64,000 bases of DNA from Diphasiastrum complanatum (lineage: Eukaryota; Streptophyta; Lycopodiopsida; Lycopodiales; Lycopodiaceae). Location of the stretch: assembly GCA_029204225.1 (NCBI GenBank), contig CM055092.1, positions 64,531,190 to 64,595,189 on the forward strand, read 5' to 3'. This document shows, piece after piece, positions 24,057 to 35,123 of this stretch; the stretch's first letter is position 1, and each line of letters starts with the position of its first letter. The notes under the pieces are model-generated. The model did no database searches. It saw nothing but the letters and a program-made list of their open reading frames with translations, and was not told the origin of the DNA. The position numbers were made by a program, and so were the translations under genes.

Positions 24057-24879
24057 TGTGAGAAACTAGCAAAAATATAGCTTGGTATTTTTATGATAGA
24101 AGTTTGTAAGTGAATCTCACATGTGTGGAGGATGTTCCCACGTGTGGAGAATTGTAAAGTAGATAATAATGTTTGATATAGGGGTCTCATAGAATTTCAT
24201 AGTCAAGCATTTAGGTGTAGGATGTTGATAGGGTCAAATTTGGCATAGATGGCAAATTATCCATTTCCACTTGTAATGCCACTATTGAGCCAAAATAGAG
24301 TAGGAGGCCAAACTTGTGCCAATTAGAGTATAGACAAGTGTAATGCTTTTGTTTGATGAAGTTTAAGAGGTCCAATAGGATTTAGAGGTGGAACCATGAG
24401 TGGTCCAATAGAATTTGAGGTTTGCTTGAAAATGGTCCAATAGAATTTAGAGGTGCATGGATCAATGGTCCAATAGGATTAAGAGGTGGCAAAGTGTGAT
24501 CCAATCATAGTTAAGCATAGTGGTAGCTCATGAATCTACTAGTATCATTGTACTCCTCATTTGGATCCAATTGATTTTGAGATTAAGTGGATTTTGAGTG
24601 TCATTGAATTTCTAGCTTTCTCTCTCTACCCGAGAGCTCATGATGTTTTTTCTCTCTCTACCTGAGGAGAGCAGCTTGTTTTTACTTGGAATACTTTTGG
24701 AACACTTCCCACATGTGTGAGTGAGAGTTGGAAGTGATTGAATGCATGTAGTAGTGTGTTTTTGCATAGGATCTAAGATTGATCTTGAATTTCAATCTAG
24801 TCTTGATCTTGGTGCATCTACACACCTTAGGAGATCACAAGTACATGTTGTGGACAATCCACACGTGTGAAATTCAACA
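24057..24879 (+). repeat. 3' LTR of the gag-only Copia element
   Basis: Begins TGTGAGAAACTAGC after the polypurine tract and ends GAAATTCAACA. It is collinear with the 5' LTR, with about 14 differences by eye, including one single-base deletion near 24765. Confidence 0.92.
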
Positions 24880-25133
24880 AAAAAATCTAAAACAATTTCA
24901 TTTCTATCCTATACCTGGGTTGAATATTTGATATATAAAAAATCATTTACTAGTATGTGAAACAGTACTAGTCTGATCTTTGAATATATTTCACCACAGG
25001 ATTTTACTGGAAATGAAATCAATTTTATAATTCCTATTATTCCAAATTGGACTGTTTTTTCTTTTTATTGACTGATTTGGCATTACTCCGTTAATATTGA
25101 AAAAACCTATTGAAACACAGAATATGAAATTAC

Positions 25134-25850
25134 ATGAATGGAAATCTCACCCATAGGATTTTAGAAATTCCTGATGAGATAAAGAAGAGAATTATTTATG
25201 AGTGTCATGACGTACCCTATGTAGGTCATCCATGTATAGGTAGGACTTTGGACTTGGTCAGAAGAGAGTTTTATTGGTCAAAACTCAAGCCATATGTCGA
25301 GTCTTATGTGGCTAGATGTAAACCTTGCCAGGTTAGCTAAAGCGGAACGCTTAAAAATTGGAGAGTTGTTACATCCCTTAGATATCCCTCAGAAATGATG
25401 GGAAAGCATATCTATGGAATTTATAGTTGGACTTAGCCCAGATGTTTGTGGAAAGATTATTCAGGCTTTATGTGATAAAGATCCTAAGTTTATAGGTCAC
25501 TTTTGGATAAGCTAGAGACCTCGCTTAGTTTTAGTTCTACTGATCATCCTGAATCAAATGGCCAGACGGAGATGACTAATCAGACTATGGAGGATATGTT
25601 GAGGACATATGTGTCTCAAGGTAGTCTCAGTGGGATTCGTTTGTTTGAGTTTGCTTACAATGGTAGAAAATATTATGCTACAGGTTATAGTCCGTTTATG
25701 CTGATGTACGTTTTTCAACCTAGATCTCCGGTAAATGTGGAGACGAAGATTGTTAAAATCCAGAAAGTTGTGGATTTCCTGCATGATATGCATGAAATGT
25801 TGCAAGTGGCACGTGATCGTAGTGCTTAGGACAGAGCTAAGAACTATCAG
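25134..25850 (+). pseudogene. Ty3/Gypsy integrase relic
   Basis: 25134-25340 encodes the zinc-binding part of a Gypsy integrase, with H..H in CHDVPYVGHPCIGRT, the REFYWSKLK segment and CKPCQ. After a stop and frame changes comes a WESISMEF segment. Then 25503-25829 holds the end of the core domain, DHPESNGQTEMTNQT (with the catalytic Glu), followed by FAYN and GYSPFMLMY. The segment with the first two catalytic Asp is partly deleted. The style resembles plant chromovirus integrases and differs from the integrase at 49.4-50.2 kb, so it is a separate, older element. No chromodomain or LTR was found. Confidence 0.8.
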
Positions 25851-26959
25851 TATAAAGTGAGGCTCTTTCCATTGCAACCTCGTCTACGTGTTTCTTGGTT
25901 ATAGTTATAGACTCAATCTATGCAGCATAGTCAACTACAATAGACACAATCAAGCAATCTCCCATGAAGAATGACCAAGAGCATCTTTGATATAAAATGG
26001 CTAAAGCCCTATATGCCATATCAAAGGGTTCTCTCACAAGGACTTAAGAAAAACCAATAAGTTGGATAATTATTGATGATTAATGTCTAAACGATAGCCC
26101 TATATATACTATCTAGAGGCCCTTAGTGAAATCTTAGAGATTAGGGCAACTTAGGGTATTTGGGTCCCATAAGGACATGCCCTTAATGGTAAGTGGCTTA
26201 GCACCTAGAGATATACTACTTAGGGGCTATATATATTATATAATTTTGTCAAATAGTTAAAAACATTGCCCTCAATGTAGGGCTCGCAAAAAAATTATCA
26301 AACCCTAAATAACTTAGAAGAAGGCCCCACAACAATAGCTTTGGTAATAGTCTGATCATTGTATTCACAATAAGCTTAATTCAGAATAACACATGAAATT
26401 CACAAGCATAGTACATCAATTGCATATCATGTTGTATCTCTAATGTAATGAACATGACACTACTGTACATTAGTTGATGTAATTGACATACAAATAAGTC
26501 ATCGTTGGAGCTCACTCTAAGACACTTTATAACCCAAGAATGCTAGAAGAGAATGTCGTCATATAAGACCTCAAGATATCTAAAGCTAGTTAAATAGACT
26601 AGGAAAACCACAAGAAAATGACGACAGGTTTTGACATTCAGCGAGTAAGTTTTTCGCGAGTTGTGTGAGTTTTCTTTGTGCAGTCATTCCTCAAAATCAT
26701 AGCACATGGCATGCCATCAAATCGGAGATCTTTGATGGAGGGGCATGGCCGAGTGAATCCGAAGGAGATATTGTTATGAAAGATGTCTTAATGGATATGT
26801 GTTGTATACTGTCATATATGTGCTGATATATATATATATGGGTTTTTTGTGTTTCTGGATTTTCTGTGTTTTTTTTTTTTTGACAAGCTTGAAGTTAGTC
26901 GAAAAAAGCTTGGATTGTAAAGCTGGATTTGGTTAGAAAACTTGAGTTGGGATCAAACA
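25851..26959. other. No gene seen; AT-rich spacer
   Basis: No coding frame of note. A short (TA)n run occurs near 26826-26839. The region ends where the CTCGAAAAA minisatellite begins. Confidence 0.5.
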
Positions 26960-28130
26960 CGGAAAATGGTGTATCGGAAAACTAATGACTTGAAAAAATT
27001 GTGACTCGAAAACCGTTAACTCGAAAAAACTTTGACTCAAAAAAACTGTGACTCAAAAAACTGATGGCTCGAAAAACTGATGGCTCGAAAAAATTGGTGA
27101 CTCAAAAAACTGTGACTCGAAAATTGGTGGCTCGAAAAACTGATGGCTCAAAAAAATTGGTGTATCGGAAAACTGATGCCTCGAAAAAACTGTGACTCGA
27201 AAAACTGGTGGCTCGAAAAAAATTGGTGTATCAGATTACTGATGACTCGAAAAAACTGAGACTTGAAAAAACTTTGACTCGACAAAACTGTGACGCAAAA
27301 AACTGATGGCTCGAAAAAAACTTTGACTCGAAAAACTGTGACTCGAGAAACTGATGGCTCGAAAAAATTGGTGTATCGGAAAACTGATGACTCTAAAAAA
27401 CCGATGACTCGAAGGAACTGTGACTTGAAAAAACTGCGACTCGATAAACTGATGGCTCGAAAAAACTCATGGCTCGAAAAAATTGATGGCTCAGAAAAGC
27501 TCATGGCTCGAAAAAATTGATGGCTCAAAACAATGGGTGACTCGAAAAACTGATGACTCGAAAAAAGAGTGGCACGAAAAACCGGGTGGCTCGAAAAAAT
27601 TAGTGACTCGAAAAACTGGTGACTCGAAAAAAGAGTGGCGCGAAAAAATGGGTGGCTCGAAAAAAGTATAAACCGAAAAATTGCAATATCGAAAAAAAAA
27701 ATGGATAAAAAAAAACTGATGGCTTGAAAAAACTCATGGCTCGAAAAAATTGGTGACTCGAAAAACTGATGACTCAAAAAAAGAGTGGCGCGAAAAAACG
27801 GGTGGCTCGAAAAAATTAGTGACTCGAAAAACTGATGACTCGAAAAAAGAGTGGCACAAAATGGGTGGCTTGAAAAAAGTATGAATCGCAGTATCGAAAA
27901 AACAATGGATCGAAAAATTGGAATGACTCGAAAAATGGAGTAAATCAAAAAAATATGACTCGAAAAATTGATGACTCGAAAAAAGAGTGGCTCGAAAAAA
28001 TAATGAAGGCTCGAAAAATCAATGGAGTATCGAAAAATGAACGAGTATCGAAAAAATAACGAAGTATCGAAAACGTAACGAAGTATCAAAAAATTAACAA
28101 AGTATCGAAACATTAATGAAGTATCGATGC
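26960..28130. repeat. Minisatellite of 15-18-bp CTCGAAAAA units, about 1.15 kb
   Basis: Dozens of imperfect units with the core CTCGAAAAA, joined by short variable parts such as ACTGATGG, ATTGGTGA, ACTGTGA or AGAGTGG. Unit types change along the array: ACTG units on the left, AGAGTGGCGCG / GGGTGGCTCG units in the middle (27557-27890), and AAGTATCGAAAAA units on the right (28020-28130). The middle shows a higher-order repeat of about 70 bp. Minus-strand frames through the array are low in complexity and reflect the repeat only. Confidence 0.92.
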
Positions 28131-29174
<1,044 letters not shown>

Positions 29175-29763
29175 AAGTTCACAACATTGGCCCAAATCCC
29201 AAATATGAAAATGTGAAGATTTTTGGAGCTATAAAACATACATTCATGATCCTTGACACACGCATGACTTGGAAAACTACCGTTAATCAATAGTCGTCAA
29301 AATTAATTAGTATCTAATTATTTGAGGAGGTGACAATAAAATATTTATTATGCTCTTAATTTTAACAATCAATGGTGAAAACTACGGTCCCCACTGCTTT
29401 ACCAATATATTAAAGTTTCAAAATTCAACAACAAAAAATAGCATAATATTAAAGCATCTTTCAAACTTTTTGCAGCTAATAATTGAAAGTCTTTTTGAGT
29501 TGGATTGCAATCTCTCTATGTCCTGGGTCATTTGCATATTGCCCCTCTTGTAGTATATTGCATTCCTAATTGACAGTGTGCCATTGCGAGATTGTGTAAT
29601 TTTGAAGAAGCTTGTTTTTGGTGTTTGGTTCTGAATCATCCATTTGAGAGCTTCACTTGATTATTGTGGTTTAGATTTCACTAATGGCTATTATCACAAT
29701 AGCATTCAATGATACAGAAATGCTATATGAGCAATAGGAAATGATACGAGTATTGAAGAGGAA

Positions 29764-31004
29764 GTGCTTTCAAGTGTTTTTGGCCTGACCAAAGGAAGCA
29801 TAAAAGCTTTTCATTCCATAACCCACGAATCTGTCAGCTCTCCTCTCTTGATTCCGTGTGAATATTTTATTGCTGAGGGTGCTAAAACTTTCATAATTGA
29901 GTGTGCAGTCCCATTACAAGAATTGTTGTGCATGGAAAATTCAATGAAATTGCCAGGGTTGTCATGGATCAGCAAATGTCTGCTGATACTTTGGGTTGTA
30001 TTGAAGGTACAACTTGTAGTCCAGAATATGCTTTGCGTGGATGTTTTTCCAACACCTCGTCATCAAAAGAGACAATGTCTGTGATAGATTTGGTGAGACA
30101 ATTGCCTCTAAAAAGTAAGCTGAGGAAGTGGGTGGAGCAGATCAATACTGTCAGAAAGGTCAATGAATTGCCATCAAGATATGATGGTGACTGCATTTTT
30201 GAGTTGCCGCCAGTTGATGAACATCAAAGTTCTATGTTTGGAATGGAGCAAAGTGCAGATGGTCATCCCTGGATCAGGTATGCAACCTCGACTATCATTA
30301 AGTTTAAAGGGGATGTCCGCATATCCACTTGTGGTGGCTCTTTTGTGTGTAGCAATATTCAATGTGGTTATCTTAATATTTTTGGAAGAGCAAATATGTC
30401 ACAATGGAAAGGAAGATTGGATGTTCATTGTGCAATTGGAAAAGTGAAAAAAAAAACATGGTGGGTTTTGTTGTTTTCATTGTGGCAATAAGCCAACTAT
30501 TGTGAACTCTTGTATGCCAAGATATACTATGTCATACCTGCCGATATCAGGTTTGCAAGACTTGCAATAGATGTGGGTAAGCATTTTCATGAGGTTGCAG
30601 AAGGTCAATGTCGAAACAAAAGCGAGATCGTCAGAAACTTGGTGCAGGAACAAATAGAGAAACTTCCTGGAGTTGGACAAAAAAAATAGAGAAGGAAGTG
30701 GCCAAAGAGATAATTATGAAAGGGTTGATTCTTGATGACCCTACTGATGTTCACATGCTATCAGCAGAAAAATTTGAAATCTTACTAGATCAATTGCAAC
30801 CAATTACCAATCAAAGGAGGTAATTTCTTGTTTGGTTTTCATGTCCTTCGACCTGGTTTATCATCTTGATATTGTGTGTGAATGAATTGTTACACTGTAT
30901 TAATTTGTGCTTTTTGCAGGCTTCAAAAATGGATAGATGAATACAAATTGGAAAATAGTCCTAAAGTTGATTCTGTTGACTCTATTCTCAATAATATCGG
31001 CTAA
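29764..31004 (+). pseudogene. Unrecognised spliced gene relic with conserved-looking C-terminus
   Basis: The plus strand carries protein-like sequence in several frames. After a first segment (29764-29925), the main frame runs from 29901 to 30491, where a stop interrupts it. It carries a Cys-rich part CGGSFVCSNIQCGY followed by WKGRLDVHC that could bind metal. The same frame continues after the stop with RFARLAIDVGKHFHEVAEG and NKSEIVRNLV. It then shifts at the A8 run near 30680 to KEVAKEIIMKGLILDDP and HMLSAEKFEILLDQLQ. A clean 100-bp intron (GT 30820, AG 30919) joins this to a last exon ending in TAA at 31002-31004. The intron rules out a retrocopy. I do not recognise the family; a domesticated transposase or an uncharacterised plant protein is possible. 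Confidence 0.5.
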
Positions 31005-31011
31005 TAAAATA

Positions 31012-31745
31012 TGTTGCGAGGGCATGGCATCCTGCATGTATAAGCCCATGGCCCAATGAGCATGCAAGTTGAGCTGTAAATAAAATAATAGACTTGGGCC
31101 CTTTTGTAATTAGAATAAAACTTGAGGCCCAAAGTCAAGTTAGAAACTTAATGTTAACTCTTTTAAGTTGGGTCCAAATGGAGACTCACATGAATCATTT
31201 CAAATCCAATGTACTTTTTTAAGACTTTTGGATCAAGTTGGGTCCAAGATGAATGGATAGGATTAGTGTACATATTAGCCATTAGTAATTTGGGGCAAGG
31301 GCCTTCCCCATTTATAACAAAGCACCTCATGTACTCTCTTTGGATGCTTAATGAGAAGGAGGAAACTCTACCAAATTTTGGAGAGAATCCTCACTTGATA
31401 TTCACTACTTGCTAATGTGCTTGATTGTGTTTTTCTTTTTGCTCTCAAGTTTGCAAGTTTTTGGTTTCCACAGTTAAAGTTTTTGCATTAGCAAGCACAA
31501 GGAGCATTTGAGCTAACCTCCACCCTCACTCTCTCTCTCCACCTTCTCTCTATTACTCTCTTCGTTTCTTCTATTCTATTCTTCTCCTTCACAAAATCAT
31601 GATGAATGTTAGTTTAGTGGAGTAGAGTTAGGGGTGTGTAGTGTTAGTGGTGATAGAGTTAAAGAAAAAGTAGAGAACTATCTAAAAGTAGCATTTATTC
31701 ATAGTTAGGCACCTATCCAGCGTTCTAACCCTTGTTGACAGGCGA
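31012..31745 (+). repeat. LTR-like sequence related to the Gypsy LTR family, plus strand
   Basis: Begins TGTTGCGAGGGCATGG, comparable to TGTTGGAGGGTTTGCGG of the LTR at 38101. It shares the block TGCATGTATAAGCCCATGGCCC with the inverted copy at 54582-55174 (GCGTGTATAAGCCCGTAGCCC). The right end has TTCTAACCCTTGTTGACAGGCGAGAGGGCT, again matching the inverted copy. It starts only eight bases after the stop codon of the preceding pseudogene. The exact right end is not fixed. Confidence 0.65.
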
Positions 31746-32315
31746 GAGGGCTACTACTACACGAGATCTTCGACCCTACAGAAGTCGATGGTGAGCAGCT
31801 TATTAGATTTCTTATGCTCAGCCTTAAACAAATTGTTCAAGAAATGAGCATCCTGAAAAACGGAGGCCAACTAAATGTATTCGAACCTTCACATTTTTTT
31901 TCCTTTTTAAAGATTCTTTTTGCCTTAACCAATTTTTAGGCACCTTCTCTTTTTTGCACCTTAGCGAAAAATGCGACACACTGGCCAAGTGGCCAGAATG
32001 CCTTAGAAACCATTCTTAAGGCACCTTCGCCTTTTTCCGCCCCTTCGCGAAAAATCCGACAAAGTGTCCAGAATGCCTTAGAAACCATTTTAAGACACCT
32101 TCAGCTTTTTTGCTGCCTTAAAACTAAGGCACCTTCTGTTTTTCGCTATCGTTAGTCTAAAGCACCTTGGCCTTCTTCGCTGCCTTAAATCTAATGATGC
32201 CTTCATGATTTACATACCTTTAGTCTAAGGGCATCTTCAGGAGTTGCATACCTTCAGTCTAAGGGCGCCTTCGGGTTTTTCGGCTTTTTCGCATTTTTGC
32301 TACATTGGCAGACCG
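31746..32315 (+). mobile_element. Retroelement leader fragment with repeated CCTTCG motifs
   Basis: No open frame of note. The stretch carries about ten CACCTTCGCC / ACCTTCAG / CCTTCGCG words, often followed by TTTTT and CGAAAAA. The same kind of motif recurs in the Gypsy leader at 38880-40080 and downstream of the right-hand pol at 50900-51300, which links these non-coding parts. Confidence 0.5.
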
Positions 32316-32763
32316 ACGTCGCCAACTTATCAACAACCTGAAAATAGCTGAACAACCAAATATCCCAAAGGCGGTAAGTGGTTACCAACTTTGTACATAT
32401 GCAAAGACTGATGTAAATAACATTAAAAGCTTGTAAGATATTTGTCTCTCGACACTTGTAAATATATATACTAGCTGAATCAAGCTATGTAAGTGTTAAT
32501 TGAAATTCTCTTTCAATCAGAGTTATCTGTAGCCAATATTATCATGCTCAACAAGCTAAAGTTATTACTTCAAGCCATTGTGCTCACTGTTGATATTTAT
32601 CAGAGTGCAATTTTTGTCTCACTACTGCGGCGTTCATTTGTGCAATCTATATGAATTCTTCTACTTGAATATTTCTATTGCTAACTGTTGTGTTTCCGTT
32701 CCTACACACCGACGCTCTAAGCCTCGAGCTTCCGCTGTCGCTCACGCCCACGGTTTTATGACA
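32316..32763 (+). repeat. Copia-side terminal repeat preceded by the tail of the coiled-coil ORF
   Basis: Collinear with 54131-54580, with few differences. The first part (GTCGCCAACTTA.., CAACCAAATATCCCAAAGG) is the last coding stretch of the long ORF. The rest (AACATTAAAAGCTTGTAAGATA, then AATATATATACTAGCTGAATC with a TATA-like stretch, and finally CACGCCCACGGTTTTATGACA) behaves as an LTR, because the primer site begins at the next base. The exact LTR start is uncertain. Confidence 0.75.
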
Positions 32764-32774
32764 TGGTATCAGAG
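32764..32774 (+). promoter_or_regulatory. Primer-binding site, initiator tRNA-Met type
   Basis: TGGTATCAGAG begins immediately after the terminal-repeat end ATGACA and about 130 bp before the gag frame. It is the canonical Copia arrangement. Confidence 0.88.
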
Positions 32775-32901
32775 TAGACATTTCACTAAATTTCTACTGC
32801 AGATTATCAATCTTGTTTCTATCAAGATGTCTTTCTAGCAAATGCGCAGCCAACAGTATTCCAACCATCGTTGTTTCTACCAACGATCTCGTTCAGCCAG
32901 A

Positions 32902-35123
32902 ATGGATCCATCATCTAGTTCATCTCTCACTGACAAACTCGATGGGGATAACTACCATCTCTGGAAATTCAAGATGAAGATTATACTTCTAGCCAAAGAA
33001 CTGTGGGACATCGTTGATGGCACAGAGCTCAAACCAGAAGGTGATATAGCCATCATCACCAAGTGGAGACTAAGAGATGGCAAAGCATTTGCCATGATCA
33101 CCCTCAACATCAAGGATACTCAGATCAGCCACATACATGATGCTTAGACCGCTAAGGATGCATGGGACATTCTAGCAACTCTCCATGACATCAGAGATGT
33201 TACTTCCAAGCTTCATCTAAGGAAGAAATTCTTCACCCTTAGAATGTCTGATGCAGATAGTGTTTCGAGTCACGTCAACAGTTTCAAAAAGCTTATGGAG
33301 TAGATGACTGCAACTGGCTTAGTCATAGAAGATTTCGATGCACTAATGACTCTATTATCGAGTCTACCTGAAGCCTACAAAAATTGGGTAGTGGCAATTT
33401 CTACCTAGGAGCACCTCACAGTATCAAGAGTAATCTTGCTACTCCTACAAGAGGAGATAAGAAGATTAGCATCCTCCTCTGGCTCAGGATCGGATCCTCA
33501 AGCTCTGTATTCAAAAAAGCAGAAGTAGATCCAAGAGATCACAAAGTCAAGCTATACTGGCAAGAAGAGCAACATGCAATCTGGACTAACTTCCGGTCTA
33601 GGATCAAATTCAAGCTCTTCATCATTCCAACCAGTGTAGAAATTTTTTTGCAGATACTGTAAGAGGACTGGCCAAGAAATCAAGGACTGCCGAACTTTGA
33701 AATACAACAATGAAAAGAAGAAGCAGTTCCAACAACAAGCACATAGTGCTACAGGCAGTCACTCAAATCAGCAACAAGAAGAAGAAGAAGATGAAGCAAC
33801 TTTTATGAAAAAGTCAGAGAACAATAGGATATCAACTCCTGGTATCTAGATTTCAGAGCAACTCAACACATGACTCACCATCGCAACTGGTTCAAAGACT
33901 ATAAGTCATTCACCCACTCTCGAGTTGTGCAACTTGGAGAAAACTCCTCACATTCAATCGAAGGTGAAGGAACAGTCAGAGTTGAATTCAAGAGAGGTGA
34001 GGTCAAGTTGTTGTCCAACGTTCTCTGCGTTCCAAATCTGACCAAGAATTTACTCTCAGCTAGCAGAATCACTGAATTAGGTCGGAGGGTCGAATTCGAT
34101 ATACAAGGCTGCACAACCTTGACAAATCTTGGAAGGTAGCCTACGGAAGAAGAAGCGACTATCTTTATAAACTCAGCCATTGCTATTCTTCTAATAGTCA
34201 AGCTCTTCACACAACCACTTCTGAATCAACTGATATGATGTGGCATTTCAGACTTAGCCATCTTAACTTCAACAATATTCAGCAATTGTCAGTTCAGAGT
34301 CTAGTACAAGATCTACTTTCAGTTAGCAAGCCAACTTTTCCATGCGAAAGCTGTATTATCAGCAAGCATGCTTGAAGTCCCTTCAGTTTAGACTTAGTTC
34401 ATACATCCAAGGGCTTGCTTGACCTTGTACATAGCGACATCTTTGGCTCGGTGCATACTGCTTTTACAGGGGGAGCTCTCTATTTTCTAACCCTCATCAA
34501 CAACTTCTCTTGCAAGACTGTAACCTACTATATGAAGAACAAATCTGAAGAATTCAAGTTCTTCAAGCAGTTTAAGGCGTCTGCAAGAAAACCAGACCCA
34601 GAGGAAGATCAAGACTCTACGCACAGATGGAGGGAGAGAGTATATCTCCACAGAACTCAAGGAGTTCTGCAAGGCCAATGAGATACATCAACAATATACA
34701 ACCAGCTACTTACCTCAGTCCAATGGTGTAGCTGAACGGAAGAATTGGACATTCATCGAGAGTGCCAAGAGCATGATGGTCCATGCCTCTCTTCCAAAGA
34801 AATTCTGGACAGAAGCTGTTACTACAGCTACCTACTTGTAGAACCGATCCATCACCAAAGTCCTGAACAACAAGACACCTTATGAGGTGTGGACAGGATC
34901 AAAACCATCACTCAAACATATTCGAGTGTTTGGATGCATCGCTTTCGCTCAGATCCCTGAGGATCTAAGAAGAAAGCTAGATGATAAGAGCAGAAAAATG
35001 ATTTTCATCGGCTATTCCCTAGACCACAAGGCATACAAGCTCTACAATTTGGATACCTAGAAGGCATTCACAGTAGAGATGTCATTTTTGTGAAAGACCA
35101 GTTTATCGACCACAAAGGAAAAC
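32902..35123 (+). pseudogene. Copia gag-protease-integrase, hybrid copy A
   Basis: The frame opens at ATG 32902. Gag starts with KLDGDNYHLWKFKMK and continues through KDAWDILATLHD, KLHLRKKFFTLRM and LLSSLPEAYKNWVVAIS, interrupted by TAG codons at Gln-like positions. The zinc knuckle CRYCKRTGQEIKDC near 33650 has lost its His. The protease segment reads DFRATQHMTHH where DSGAT or DYGAT is expected. The pre-integrase part (MMWHFRLSHLNF) and integrase core follow (LVHSDIFG with a catalytic Asp, and NGVAERKN with the catalytic Glu). It ends in GCIAFAQIP and KMIFIGYS. There is no Copia reverse transcriptase: the sequence switches to Gypsy at 35124-35133. Confidence 0.85.

Larger units (their letters stand above)
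21298..24879 (+). mobile_element. Structurally complete, gag-only Copia-type LTR retrotransposon
   Basis: Two LTRs in direct orientation (21298-22123 and 24057-24879) enclose a primer site, a gag frame and a polypurine tract (GAGGAGGAG, 24048-24056). AAAAA flanks both sides (21293-21297 and 24880-24884), consistent with a 5-bp target duplication, though A-runs can mislead. By eye the LTRs differ at roughly 14 of about 825 positions, so the insertion is fairly recent next to its decayed surroundings. The internal region is only 1.93 kb and shows no protease, integrase or reverse transcriptase. It must have relied on enzymes from another Copia element. Confidence 0.9.

Noticed and set aside
26960-28130. 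Regular short repeats that might suggest a CRISPR array
   Set aside because: Units are contiguous and degenerate, with no unique spacers of constant length, and the surroundings are plant nuclear DNA.
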